In this document: positions 55,390 to 63,362 of the stretch, in pieces | Position numbering within the stretch: the stretch's first letter is position 1 | Layout of the letters: each line of letters opens with the position of its first letter | Assembly: GCA_963719805.1 (NCBI GenBank) | Contig: CAVRDF010000005.1 | Coordinates: 158,998 to 222,997, forward strand | Length of the DNA: 64,000 nucleotides | Direction of reading: 5' to 3' | DNA from: JAMXLO01 sp963719805 | Lineage (GTDB): Bacteria; Pseudomonadota; Alphaproteobacteria; Acetobacterales; Acetobacteraceae | Notes under the pieces: model-generated | What the model was told of the DNA's origin: nothing | Seen by the model: the letters and a program-made list of their open reading frames with translations, nothing else | Database searches by the model: none | Position numbers and translations under genes: made by a program

Positions 55390-55783
55390 ATCGTTGCCCT
55401 CTTGCTGATCGCCGTAAACGGCCGATTTATCCGGGGGTTCCATAGCGTCCCGCGTAGAGCTCACTCGGGTTGACTCACGCGGCTGGGGGCGTGGCTCATT
55501 CATTGCAACCCCATCCCTTGAGAGAACCTCGATGCAGTGCAGGATGTCGCCCTGTGCTAACGCCCGTCGCATCTGCATTGCATTCGCCGCGAACGCCTCG
55601 CGGAGTTAGGCAGGACCAAACGTCAGGCGGGCTGGCGCAAAGAAGGGGGCGCGCCACTCGTTGCTAATCTCATCTGGCGTGCTGAGGATGTCACACTGAC
55701 AGGCGAGACCGCAAGTTGAAGGATAGAGATGTCGAAGCGGCGCTTTCGGTACGCCGCATGGAGACGAGCCAGCGATTTCATGG

Positions 55784-55969
55784 TCACCGCGGAAGGCCGC
55801 GTCCCTCTGACCCCTCTGACATTTCCTGCTCGACTGAAACGGCAGGGTCATAATCCTTGGTTCCCGCGCGCGCCAAATCTGTGGCACTTCGGGTATCACC
55901 CTTCTCCGCCGCTTTCGACTTTTGCCTTGCATCTCGGACGGCGCTCTTATCAGATTGCTGTGGTGGCAT
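55784..55969 (-). CDS. Small hydrophilic hypothetical protein
   Basis: 61 residues: MPPQQSDKSAVRDARQKSKA then TRSATDLARAGTKDYDPAVS and VEQEMSEGSEG. Highly charged, no domain. A weak AGAGGC lies before the ATG. Accepted only because the composition is protein-like; the rest of 55390-56374 (985 bp) holds no supported gene. Confidence 0.3.
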   Translation of the reverse strand: MPPQQSDKSAVRDARQKSKAAEKGDTRSATDLARAGTKDYDPAVSVEQEMSEGSEGRGLPR

Positions 55970-56374
55970 TTATTGCCTCTATTCGTTCGTATAGGGCGAA
56001 CGTTGATCGCACAGCTTGGTTGCGGCCTGGATAGCAGACACGCAAATCCTGGCGCCCGCTCTGGTGCGAGTTCGGCATTAATAGGCCGACATGATCTCAA
56101 GTAGATCGCCTACTTTCCGGATTGTTTTCCATAATCGCCACAGTTGCCGTCATCATGCGCGCACGGGCAGGCTGAGACAGGCGCCCAGCATGGTCCCATA
56201 GCAAAACTCGACCATCGCATGCCAGCGCTGACGTGGACTGAAGCCACCGCTTGCGATGAGTGCTCCGGACTAGTCTCGATCGCGTAACCGTGCTCGATGA
56301 AGGTCCTCAGGCTACGTGAAAGAAGTTGCAGAGGGAAAATTCCAGAACGAGATCCGTTAGCGGAGCACACGATC

Positions 56375-56713
56375 ATGCCCGCCATTGCCAACATCACACT
56401 GTTGACGTTCCCAGCCCGCGAACTTTCACCAGATGAGCATCTGTTAGTCAACGACTGGCTCAAACGCGCAATAGATATCGCGTCGGCCTATATAGTTAAC
56501 CGCCGCTCAGATGACCCAGCGCTATATCGGCGCATCGTGGTGGTTGAGAAGCCTAATGCCGACCCGACCTACCTGATTCATCAGCCCGCCGGACTTACGG
56601 TGTGGGTCAAAACCGTGATCGGACAAGAAGGACAATTGGAAACGTTTGACACACTGCGCGCTGCGCTCAATTCCATTCGGCGCGTATCCGATGAAGTGGC
56701 GAATTCACTGTGA
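56375..56713 (+). CDS. Hypothetical protein
   Basis: 112 residues. Seen: ITLLTFPARELSPDEHLLVN, WLKRAIDIASAYIVNRRSDD, YRRIVVVEKPNADPTYLIHQ and FDTLRAALNSIRRVSDEVAN. It looks like a compact alpha/beta protein, with good coding character over its whole length. No family recognised. The start at MPAIANIT is chosen; an upstream ATG at 56297 adds an unlikely Arg-rich leader. Confidence 0.55.
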   Translation: MPAIANITLLTFPARELSPDEHLLVNDWLKRAIDIASAYIVNRRSDDPALYRRIVVVEKPNADPTYLIHQPAGLTVWVKTVIGQEGQLETFDTLRAALNSIRRVSDEVANSL

Positions 56714-56735
56714 CTTGAGGTCCTTCTGAAGACTT

Positions 56736-56765
56736 CAATATATTAAACCGCAATATATTAAACCG
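56736..56765. repeat. Exact 15-bp tandem duplication
   Basis: CAATATATTAAACCG occurs twice back to back (56736-56750, 56751-56765), 23 bp after the stop of the preceding gene. It is AT-rich within a GC-rich context. Confidence 0.85.
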
Positions 56766-56936
56766 CTAGTCGCGCCCTTCGTTTTGACGGGGTGGGGCGC
56801 GGCCCCGCGGTATCGCCGTGCCCCGATGATAATGAGCGGTAGAACGGGAGGTAGCGGCGCTTCCAGGCGCGCTGCCGGAGCGGATCTGGCAACTACTAAG
56901 CCAGCAACTGCACGGCCTCGTGCAATCCTCGTTATG

Positions 56937-57077
56937 TTACGGCGTCTGTATGACAGTGGCGCTGGGGGCTGCCGGCGTGACCACGGTCGCTCTAGGGGGT
57001 GCGCTTTCCTTGACGGTTTCGGTGTGAACGCAAGCCGCGAGGCCCAGGAGGATCGGGAGTAAGAGAAAAGTTCGCAT
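56937..57077 (-). CDS. Small lipoprotein
   Basis: 46 residues: MRTFLLLPILLGLAACVHTE then TVKESAPPRATVV..., with a textbook lipobox LAAC (Cys about residue 16). After processing only about 30 residues remain, Ala/Pro/Thr/Val-rich. It resembles entericidin-type or other tiny envelope lipoproteins. GGGGACAG lies upstream of the ATG. Confidence 0.5.
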   Translation of the reverse strand: MRTFLLLPILLGLAACVHTETVKESAPPRATVVTPAAPSATVIQTP

Positions 57078-57403
57078 AGATCTGTCCCCGGTTGAAATTG
57101 CTGTCCGGTAACAGGAAAACGTTGATGCAGTTCCTCCCGTCAACTCAACGGTCGCGTGAGCCGCCTTCTCGCTCGCGCAGAATGCCGATGATCTGCTCTT
57201 CCGTGGACCGATTTCCCTTCATCCATCGTCCCCTTCAGCTTCGCCTCGTCGCCGTGCCGGCGCGGCCTTCGCGGGACGCTACTCCAGATTGGGGGAGTTT
57301 TCCCGGCTCAGATCAGTTCCCGACCCCGCATCAAAGCATGGCCAGGACTGCACGCGTAGCTCCGACCGTTACAGACAGCGGGATGGAACTGGGAGGGCCT
57401 CTG
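57078..57403. other. Intergenic stretch between lipoprotein and LysE genes
   Basis: About 326 bp with no supported gene; it precedes the lipoprotein gene (minus strand) and follows the end of the LysE gene. Confidence 0.4.
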
Positions 57404-58018
57404 TCAACGCGTTGCGATAGTAGCCGCGGCTCCCGCCAAAACTGCAGCACTCCCCCGGTTCATCCGACGGACGGCGCGCGGTGAGCTAAATAAGCGCCGC
57501 GCACGCCCGGCAGCCATCGCGTAAGCCGTGAGCACAGACGAAGCAATGGCGACAATTACGACAGCCAGTTTGGTGAAGCCAAGCAGAGTTAGAGTGTCGA
57601 GATCCACGACAGTCGGAAGGAGCGCGAGAAAGAACATGACATTTTTGGGATTGCCGAGGTTGACCGCCAAGCCGGCGAGGAAGAGGCGCGCGCCATCATC
57701 TGGCGAGGCCTCAATGATAGTTTCGACGGGCCGTACTGGAGCTATCCAAAGCTTCCACGCGAGGTAAAGAAGGTAGGCCGCGCCTGCGTACCTGATGGCG
57801 AGGAAAATGCCGGCGAAAGTCGAGGCCAGCACAGCTAGGCCGGCAGCTGCGATGGCAAACCACAGGAGGCCCCCGGCGACGGTGCCGGCAATGAAAGCGG
57901 GCGAGCCGCGCGTGCCATAGGCCAATACGCGCGCGATAAGCGCCATAACGCCAGGGCCAGGCATCGCCAAAGCTATAAGGTAGGCGATGCCAAAGGTGAG
58001 TAGGGCCGCGGAACTCAT
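57404..58018 (-). CDS. LysE/RhtB-family amino-acid exporter
   Basis: 204 residues, six membrane segments, normal length. Seen: FGIAYLIALAMPGPGVMALI (the LysE N-terminal PGPG motif), AGTVAGGLLWFAIAAAGLAV, RYAGAAYLLYLAWKLW and LAVNLGNPKNVMFFLALLPT (the conserved NPK). It exports amino acids or related metabolites. The neighbouring ABC uptake system for amino acids is transcribed divergently 241 bp away. Confidence 0.88.
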   Translation of the reverse strand: MSSAALLTFGIAYLIALAMPGPGVMALIARVLAYGTRGSPAFIAGTVAGGLLWFAIAAAGLAVLASTFAGIFLAIRYAGAAYLLYLAWKLWIAPVRPVETIIEASPDDGARLFLAGLAVNLGNPKNVMFFLALLPTVVDLDTLTLLGFTKLAVVIVAIASSVLTAYAMAAGRARRLFSSPRAVRRMNRGSAAVLAGAAATIATR

Positions 58019-58259
58019 TGGACAAAACTTTCATAGGATGGCGGAACCAACTTTCGGCATGGTGCGCTGTGTTCGGTTGCCATGGACAACGCACCCGTGG
58101 ACTTTTTCAATTACCAAGATCCTGTAAGACCGTTCAAGGGCAGGCTTATTTTGCTACACCCGGCGTCGCGGCCGGCGACGGCAAGCTTGCTCGCGCGCTT
58201 GTGGACGGTCCACTATTTATGACATGCTGCTTTGCAAAGCGACAGGGGGGACGTTAGAT

Positions 58260-59072
58260 ATGAGTCACCGGCGCAGCTTCATCGCAGCCGGCCTCGCCGC
58301 TGGTGCGGCGGCCGCTACACTTGTGAGCACAGTCACGGAAGCCCGCGCGCAGCAGGCTAGCAAAATCCTCGGCGACGTTCAGAGCCGTGGGGCCTTGCGC
58401 ATGGCGACAGTTGCCGGCAATCCGCCCTACAGTTCGTTCAAGCCGGACGGCACGCCGGAGGGTTACGACATTGACATCGGCAACGAGTTTGCCGCTGCGC
58501 TGAAGGTGAAGCCGAACTGGTTCGTGGTGGACACGCCGGGCCGCATCGCCTCACTGCAGACTGGCAAGGCCGACATTACCGTTGCCAACTTCACCAACAC
58601 CATCGAGCGTTCCACCGCTATTGCGTTCACCAGGCCCTATGTGATTGTCGGCAGCAATTATGTGGTGAAAAACGCGAGTCCATTGCAGACGGTCGCTACG
58701 CTGAACAACCCGCAGCACAAGGTGGGCGTGCCTCGCGGCGGCACCGGCGAAATCATCTGCCAGGCCAACACGCCGAACGCTGAGATGGTCCGGTTCAACA
58801 CGGTGAATGACATCTTCCTTGCACTGAACTCTGGCCAGATTGATGCGCAGATCATGGACAGCTTGCAGGATTCCGCGTTCATGGCGAAGGAAGGAGCGCA
58901 TTTTCGCAACTTGCCGGGCAACTACTCCTACGAAGAGATTGCCATCGGCCTGCCAGCCGGCGATTGGGACTGGTACCGAATCGTGGACGCGTTCGTGCGC
59001 CAGGTGGTCGGCTCCGGGGAGGATGCGAAGCTGTTCAAGAAGTGGTTCGGCTACGATTTGCCGCCAATCTAG
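58260..59072 (+). CDS. Amino-acid ABC transporter substrate-binding protein
   Basis: 270 residues; periplasmic solute-binding protein (SBP_bac_3). Seen: an N-terminal RRSFIAAGLAAGAAAATL with twin Arg, suggesting Tat export, and ARAQQ at cleavage; then GALRMATVAGNPPYSSFKPD, GYDIDIGNEFAAALKVKP, the ligand-site TGKADITVANFTNTIERSTA and GVPRGGTGEIICQANTP. It is followed by two permease genes. AGGGGG precedes the ATG with a slightly long gap. Confidence 0.9.
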   Translation: MSHRRSFIAAGLAAGAAAATLVSTVTEARAQQASKILGDVQSRGALRMATVAGNPPYSSFKPDGTPEGYDIDIGNEFAAALKVKPNWFVVDTPGRIASLQTGKADITVANFTNTIERSTAIAFTRPYVIVGSNYVVKNASPLQTVATLNNPQHKVGVPRGGTGEIICQANTPNAEMVRFNTVNDIFLALNSGQIDAQIMDSLQDSAFMAKEGAHFRNLPGNYSYEEIAIGLPAGDWDWYRIVDAFVRQVVGSGEDAKLFKKWFGYDLPPI

Positions 59073-59101
59073 GTTAAATAAGCCGCGCAGACGAGGATCA
59101 C

Positions 59102-59764
59102 GTGTATCAGTTTAATCTGAAGGCGATCTTCGTCTATTTCCCATTGCTACCGCACGCGATCGCTATGACGCTCCTACTAACAGCAATCGCGGTTACAGCT
59201 AGTACCATTCTCGCTTATCCGATCGCAAAGGCCAGGATGTCGGGCATCCTGCCGGTCGTCTGGCTGGCGCGCGGGTATGTGGAGCTGTTTCGCAATATCC
59301 CCATTCTAGTGCTGCTCTACGTCTTCTATTTTGGGCTGGCCCAGTTGGGATTGCACCTCTCGCCATGGTGGGCGTCGCTGCTCGCGCTGGTGACTAATGC
59401 CGCGGCCTATTGTTCGGAAATCATCCGCTCCGGCTACTCAACGATCGCACGCGGGCAGCGGGAGGCTGGCCTGTCGCTCGGCCTGCACGCTTGGCACATC
59501 GAGGCGTTCATCGTCATCCCGAGAGTATGGCGTGTCATCATTCCGCCGTTTGCAAACCACTGCATCGGCGTGCTGCTGGGTTCCTCAATCGCCGCCATTA
59601 TTGGTGCAACCGATCTGGCGGACTGGATGATGGCGAGCGGGGACAACTCATTCCGATACATGGAATCGTTTCTCGTGGCGGCGATCGTCTACATCGTACT
59701 GTGCCAGGTCGTAGCGGCCGGCATGTCCGCGCTCGACCGGCGCATGCGATTGCATGAGCGTTGA
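59102..59764 (+). CDS. Polar amino-acid ABC permease, first
   Basis: 220 residues, five or six membrane segments, HisM/GlnP type. Seen: ELFRNIPILVLLYVFYFGLA (the family's conserved RNIP), AYCSEIIRSG and the cytoplasmic EAA loop QREAGLSLGLHAWHIEAFIV then IPRVWRVIIPP that contacts the ATPase. The start is a GTG 29 bp after the binding-protein stop. It overlaps no other gene and ends 3 bp before the second permease. Confidence 0.9.
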   Translation: MYQFNLKAIFVYFPLLPHAIAMTLLLTAIAVTASTILAYPIAKARMSGILPVVWLARGYVELFRNIPILVLLYVFYFGLAQLGLHLSPWWASLLALVTNAAAYCSEIIRSGYSTIARGQREAGLSLGLHAWHIEAFIVIPRVWRVIIPPFANHCIGVLLGSSIAAIIGATDLADWMMASGDNSFRYMESFLVAAIVYIVLCQVVAAGMSALDRRMRLHER

Positions 59765-59767
59765 GAC

Positions 59768-60427
59768 ATGTTCTCGTCCGGAGGCTCGGTCTGGGATTAC
59801 TGGCGTGTCTTCCTAAGCGGACTACTGCTGACGGTGGAGCTGAGTTTCATCGCACTCATCGCTGGCTTTATCTTTGGTATGCTGGTTGGCCTCGCCCGGA
59901 CGTATGGGCCGGCGCCGGTGCGTCTCGTCTGCATATGCTTTACGGAAGCGTTCCGGTCCATTCCGCCGCTGTTATTGTTCTTTGGGGCTTATTACGGGTT
60001 GTCCTACTCCATCGGGATCCAGTTCTCGCCCTTCCAGGCAGCGGTGATTGCCATGATCCTGGAAGCCTCGGCCTTCATTTCCGAAATCGTTCGGGCAGCC
60101 TTCCGTAGCGTCGAGCGAGGTCAGTGGGACGCGGCGAATGCCGTTGGCTTGAGGTTTTGGCCGGCGCTATGGACGGTAATTGGCCCGCAGGCAATTCGCG
60201 TGCTGATCCCGCCGACGATCGGTGTTTATGTAGCGGTTCTTAAGGACTCATCCTTCGCATCGGTCGTAGGTTTGGTGGAACTGACGCGGGCGGGGCTGCT
60301 GGTACGTGAAACGGTAGGCGATAGCCTGACGGTTTTCCTGCTGCTCTCCGCGATCTACTTCGTCCTCAATTTCTCTATCTCAAGCGGCGCGCTCGCGCTG
60401 GAAAAACGATTCCAATTCGCGCACTAG
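59768..60427 (+). CDS. Polar amino-acid ABC permease, second
   Basis: 219 residues, HisQ/GlnP type. Seen: TVELSFIALIAGFIFGMLVG, ICFTEAFRSIPPLLLFFGAY and the EAA loop GQWDAANAVGLRFWPALWTV then IGPQAIRVLIPPTIG. It pairs with the preceding permease to form the channel. No ATP-binding gene follows; the 277 bp to the next frame hold none, so the importer needs an ATPase encoded elsewhere. Confidence 0.9.
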   Translation: MFSSGGSVWDYWRVFLSGLLLTVELSFIALIAGFIFGMLVGLARTYGPAPVRLVCICFTEAFRSIPPLLLFFGAYYGLSYSIGIQFSPFQAAVIAMILEASAFISEIVRAAFRSVERGQWDAANAVGLRFWPALWTVIGPQAIRVLIPPTIGVYVAVLKDSSFASVVGLVELTRAGLLVRETVGDSLTVFLLLSAIYFVLNFSISSGALALEKRFQFAH

Positions 60428-60703
60428 ATGTAGCTTCTATCAAGGTTGGCCCTCGGACGACAAGGGAACCCAACTTGCCTTCAAGCCCAGTGGAGGCATC
60501 GGTGGCGAACTGGATCGGGCAGGTCGGCGGGAGGATCGGTTCAATGGACATAAACATTCAGCGCCGGACTTCGGTCATACACCACTTGCGGCCTCACCTT
60601 AAGTAAGGGTTAACTTAGCCGGATGTTCGTCTCTCTGCTTGCGCAGCTAACTCTTTTGTGCAACCGAGAATCAAACCGCTGATGAAGCTGGAGGGAGAAC
60701 GAC

Positions 60704-60856
60704 TTGGCCGACGATTGGCATCCCTCACATATCAGAACCGCATTGAAGAGGTGCGGCCATTCGCAGGCGAGCCTGTGCATCAAGCATGGTTATGACACGA
60801 CGGCGGTGAGAAAAGCGCTGCAGCAACCCGAGCGATCGACGCTTTTTAAGCGATAG
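60704..60856 (+). CDS. Short Ner/Nlp-type DNA-binding protein
   Basis: 50 residues from a TTG start with an excellent GGAGGGAG site 6 bp upstream: DDWHPSHIRTALKRCGHSQA, SLCIKHGYDTTAVRKALQQP. This is the N-terminal helix-turn-helix of the Ner/Nlp/SfsB family (DWHPxxIxxALxxxG, then GYxxTAxRxAL), which are about 75-90 residues; here the last helices are cut off by an early stop. Possibly functional, possibly a relic of a Mu-like prophage regulator. Confidence 0.65.
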   Translation: MADDWHPSHIRTALKRCGHSQASLCIKHGYDTTAVRKALQQPERSTLFKR

Positions 60857-61164
60857 TTCAGCTCTGGACTATAGCGCCGTATAACGAGATCTGCTGCTGG
60901 AGAAGCTGGCGTGAAAACGGGGGGACCGAGCGCGTTGACTGCGGTCCTGATGCGACCCGGCACCCTCGGTCTCCCGCTTGCAGTCGCCTGTTAGCGCGGA
61001 CGCCGGCATGAGCCGCCAATCCGCCACCCGCGAATGTGAAATGGATCATCTGCGCGCGTTGGATCATCGCGGTCGCCGCGGTTGAGCTCGGCGACCGGCG
61101 AGACAATCGACTGTTGCGGCGGATAGCGGAGAGCTCGGCCGCTTCACGGTGACCGCTCGTCTGC

Positions 61165-61293
61165 TCTGCGACGGCCTACTTCGCACGCAACCACCTGTTG
61201 GAAGCGGCATTGAATGCGGCGGAGCGGTTGGATCTCGCACCCTTCGTTCAATTGCTGACAGTGGTGACGCACCCGTTCGCCGAGCGCCTGGTC
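61165..61293 (+). pseudogene. SelO/YdiU (protein AMPylase) C-terminal remnant
   Basis: TAYFARNHLLEAALNAAERL then DLAPFVQLLTVVTHPFAERL matches the C-terminal end of SelO/YdiU proteins (PxYxxRNHxVExALxAA, DxxPFxxLLxVxxxP). The kinase core is absent, and no start is evident. Only about 43 codons survive in the 630-bp decayed stretch from 60857. Confidence 0.55.
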
Positions 61294-61483
61294 CTGGCGC
61301 TACCCGTTATGGTTGAACAATGGTCCCAAGATTCCCACGCGCAAAAAATCTCCGCCAAAGGAGCTGCGTCGTGCACGCCGGCTTGATGGAGTATGCGCTC
61401 AAGCGAGTGATGACATACCTCCTGTAAACGCGCTCCAGCATGTCCCATTTGCTATCATGGCTAAAAATTCAGGAGATGATCTG

Positions 61484-61819
61484 ATGAGAAAGTCATTGCT
61501 CTCAATCGTCACGGCAGCTTCGCTGGTGGCCGCGACCGGAGTTGCGTCAGCGCAAACCACGACGACGACCACTACCACGGAGTGGACACCAGACCAGCGG
61601 ACGGCCATCACCCAGTATTCGACCACCCAGCACTATCAGTCTTACAGCGACCCGAACTTTACACCGAGCGTCGGCGCGCCGTTGCCGAGTAGTGTCACCG
61701 TGTATCCGCTGCCCAACACCGTAAAGATCGAGCGACCCGAGCGTTATAGCTACGGCATCGTCAACAACCAACCTATCATCATCGAGCGCAGCAACCGGCA
61801 GGTTGTACACGCTTGGTAG
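61484..61819 (+). CDS. DUF1236-type small exported protein
   Basis: 111 residues. Seen: a signal peptide (SLLSIVTAASLVAATGVASA), a Thr run (TTTTTTTT), then the DUF1236-like core GAPLPSSVTVYPLP with YGIVNNQPIIIERSNRQVVH at the end. Such proteins are common in Rhizobiales and Acetobacteraceae and have no known function. AGGAG lies 8 bp before the ATG, which fixes the start; upstream open codons are ignored. Confidence 0.8.
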   Translation: MRKSLLSIVTAASLVAATGVASAQTTTTTTTTEWTPDQRTAITQYSTTQHYQSYSDPNFTPSVGAPLPSSVTVYPLPNTVKIERPERYSYGIVNNQPIIIERSNRQVVHAW

Positions 61820-61948
61820 TTGCCAAACGGGGTTGAGAAGAGTGCCAGCCCGAGGGTCTGCATCCGCACTCGCAACTGTGGTGTTTTACCCTCGGGATCT
61901 GTCAATTTGCCTGAATTGTTGCCACTGCTCTGCCGTAGGTCCCGAGCA

Positions 61949-62329
61949 ATGGCCAGCATGCGCTCCAATCCCAATGCCTCTGCCTTCGTTAGCTTGGATC
62001 GCTCGCTTCTTCGCCCGGTGCTGGTGCCGCTGGCCATCCTGGAGCCGGTCAAGCCGATGGCCTTCTACCTGACGGCGAAGAGCCACGTGCTCAGTGCCGG
62101 CGCGGTCCTCGTCTTGGGTGAGGTCATCAAGGTGACCCTGGTCGGGCAAGTAATTGAGATCACCAAGCCGAAACTGGAGAGCTTTCGCTGTTTTGCCCGG
62201 GCGTACAGCCACTGGGAAGCGGTGATGGACCGGCTACGTTCAATCGAGGTATGGCAGGCTGTCCGACGGCAGTTTCAAGTTATTGTCGCTCGGGTGCGGC
62301 GGATAAAAGCGCAGATGGATGCCCGCTAG
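61949..62329 (+). CDS. Small hypothetical membrane protein
   Basis: 126 residues. Seen: two hydrophobic helices (SLLRPVLVPLAILEPVKPMA and AGAVLVLGEVIKVTLVGQVI), then KPKLESFRCFARAYSHWEAV and MDRLRSIEVWQAVRRQFQVI. This pattern (EPxK...; TKxKL; Y..W; WQAVRR) is found in uncharacterised alphaproteobacterial proteins. The N-terminus may be truncated or rearranged, and the start is a guess without a strong ribosome-binding site. Confidence 0.5.
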   Translation: MASMRSNPNASAFVSLDRSLLRPVLVPLAILEPVKPMAFYLTAKSHVLSAGAVLVLGEVIKVTLVGQVIEITKPKLESFRCFARAYSHWEAVMDRLRSIEVWQAVRRQFQVIVARVRRIKAQMDAR

Positions 62330-62556
62330 TTAGTGCCTTCGCGACCGGCATCGTCGCGATCACGTTGTTCGATCGCGCCAGCCATCATCCTCATTAGGCA
62401 CGCGCAATATCGTTCAGATCGGCCTGTAGCGCTGCTGATCATTGAGAGCATCTTGATAGGCAACGTATGCGTCCGGTCTGACACGCCTGTTGGTTGGGAC
62501 GCTGTTGTGTCAGGGGTGAGACCTTAAGGTCGGCGTTAAGGTGCGCTGTAAGGTCG

Positions 62557-62955
62557 ATGTCAAACGGACATGTTGAGATCCTGACTGGTCGGGAACGGCG
62601 TCGTCGCTGGAGCGTCGAGGACAAGCTGCGGATTGTCGCGGAGACGGAGGAGCCTGGCGCGTGCGTGAAGCAGGTTGCTGCTCTGCATGGCGTATATCCT
62701 GGTCTTCTATTCACATGGCGCCCTCAGGTTCGCGAGGGCGGGCTGACGCGACCGCGGGTGCCGATGTTCATTCCGGTAGAGACAGAGCGGCCGGTGTTGC
62801 CGGCGATATCGGCGCCACCTGCATCGCCGACGCGAGCGGTTGCTGTTGCTATGGGTCGCATCGAGATCGAACTTGGCGACGGCAGCCGTGTGCGAGTGGA
62901 TGACGGCGTGAGTCTGGTGACGTTGCGCCGGGTGATCTCGGCTCTGCGGGGATGA
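62557..62955 (+). CDS. tnpA: IS66 accessory protein TnpA
   Basis: 132 residues; IS66 orf1, with a helix-turn-helix expected to bind element ends. Seen: GRERRRRWSVEDKLRIVAET then VKQVAALHGVYPGLLFTWRP, and the typical C-terminal GRIEIELGDGSRVRVDDGVS. The end overlaps tnpB by 4 bp. The start at MSNGHVEI is inside the usual leader; a GTAAGG site precedes it. Confidence 0.88.
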   Translation: MSNGHVEILTGRERRRRWSVEDKLRIVAETEEPGACVKQVAALHGVYPGLLFTWRPQVREGGLTRPRVPMFIPVETERPVLPAISAPPASPTRAVAVAMGRIEIELGDGSRVRVDDGVSLVTLRRVISALRG

Positions 62956-63299
62956 TCACACCGTCGCCTGGTGTCCGCATCTGGCTGGCAGCCGGGGTGA
63001 CGGATATGCGACGCGGGTTCGATGGTCTTGCTGCGATGGTGCAGCAGAACCTGGCACTGGATCCGTTCAGCGGACAGCTGTTCGTTTTTCGCGGTCGCCG
63101 CGGTCATTTGATGAAGAGTTTGTTCTGGGATGGCCAAGGCCTGGTGCTGTACGCCAAGCGGCTGGAGCGCGGCAAATTCGTGTGGCCGCAGGCGAAGGAA
63201 GGCGCGGTATCGTTGACACCGGCGCAGCTGTCGATGCTGACGGAAGGGATCGATTGGCGGATGCCTGTGCGCACCTGGCAGCCAGAGATGGTTGGCTGA
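62952..63299 (+). CDS. tnpB: IS66 accessory protein TnpB
   Basis: 115 residues, normal length; the DDE-independent 'Orf2' needed for IS66 transposition (not the RNA-guided TnpB nuclease). Seen: RIWLAAGVTDMRRGFDGLAA, LFVFRGRRGHLMKSLFWDGQ and GLVLYAKRLERGKFVWP, the standard IS66 TnpB sequence. Coupled to tnpA by overlap; tnpC begins 63 bp later. Confidence 0.93.
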   Translation: MITPSPGVRIWLAAGVTDMRRGFDGLAAMVQQNLALDPFSGQLFVFRGRRGHLMKSLFWDGQGLVLYAKRLERGKFVWPQAKEGAVSLTPAQLSMLTEGIDWRMPVRTWQPEMVG

Positions 63300-63362
63300 A
63301 GGACGACGGACGGCACAGGTTTTTGCTTGAGGCGACGCGGACGCGTCAGTGATCCTGCGGCC

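Noticed and set aside
55606..56100. 164-codon minus-strand frame
   Set aside because: Cys/Arg/Pro-rich, no ribosome-binding site, and the smaller frame inside it is more protein-like.
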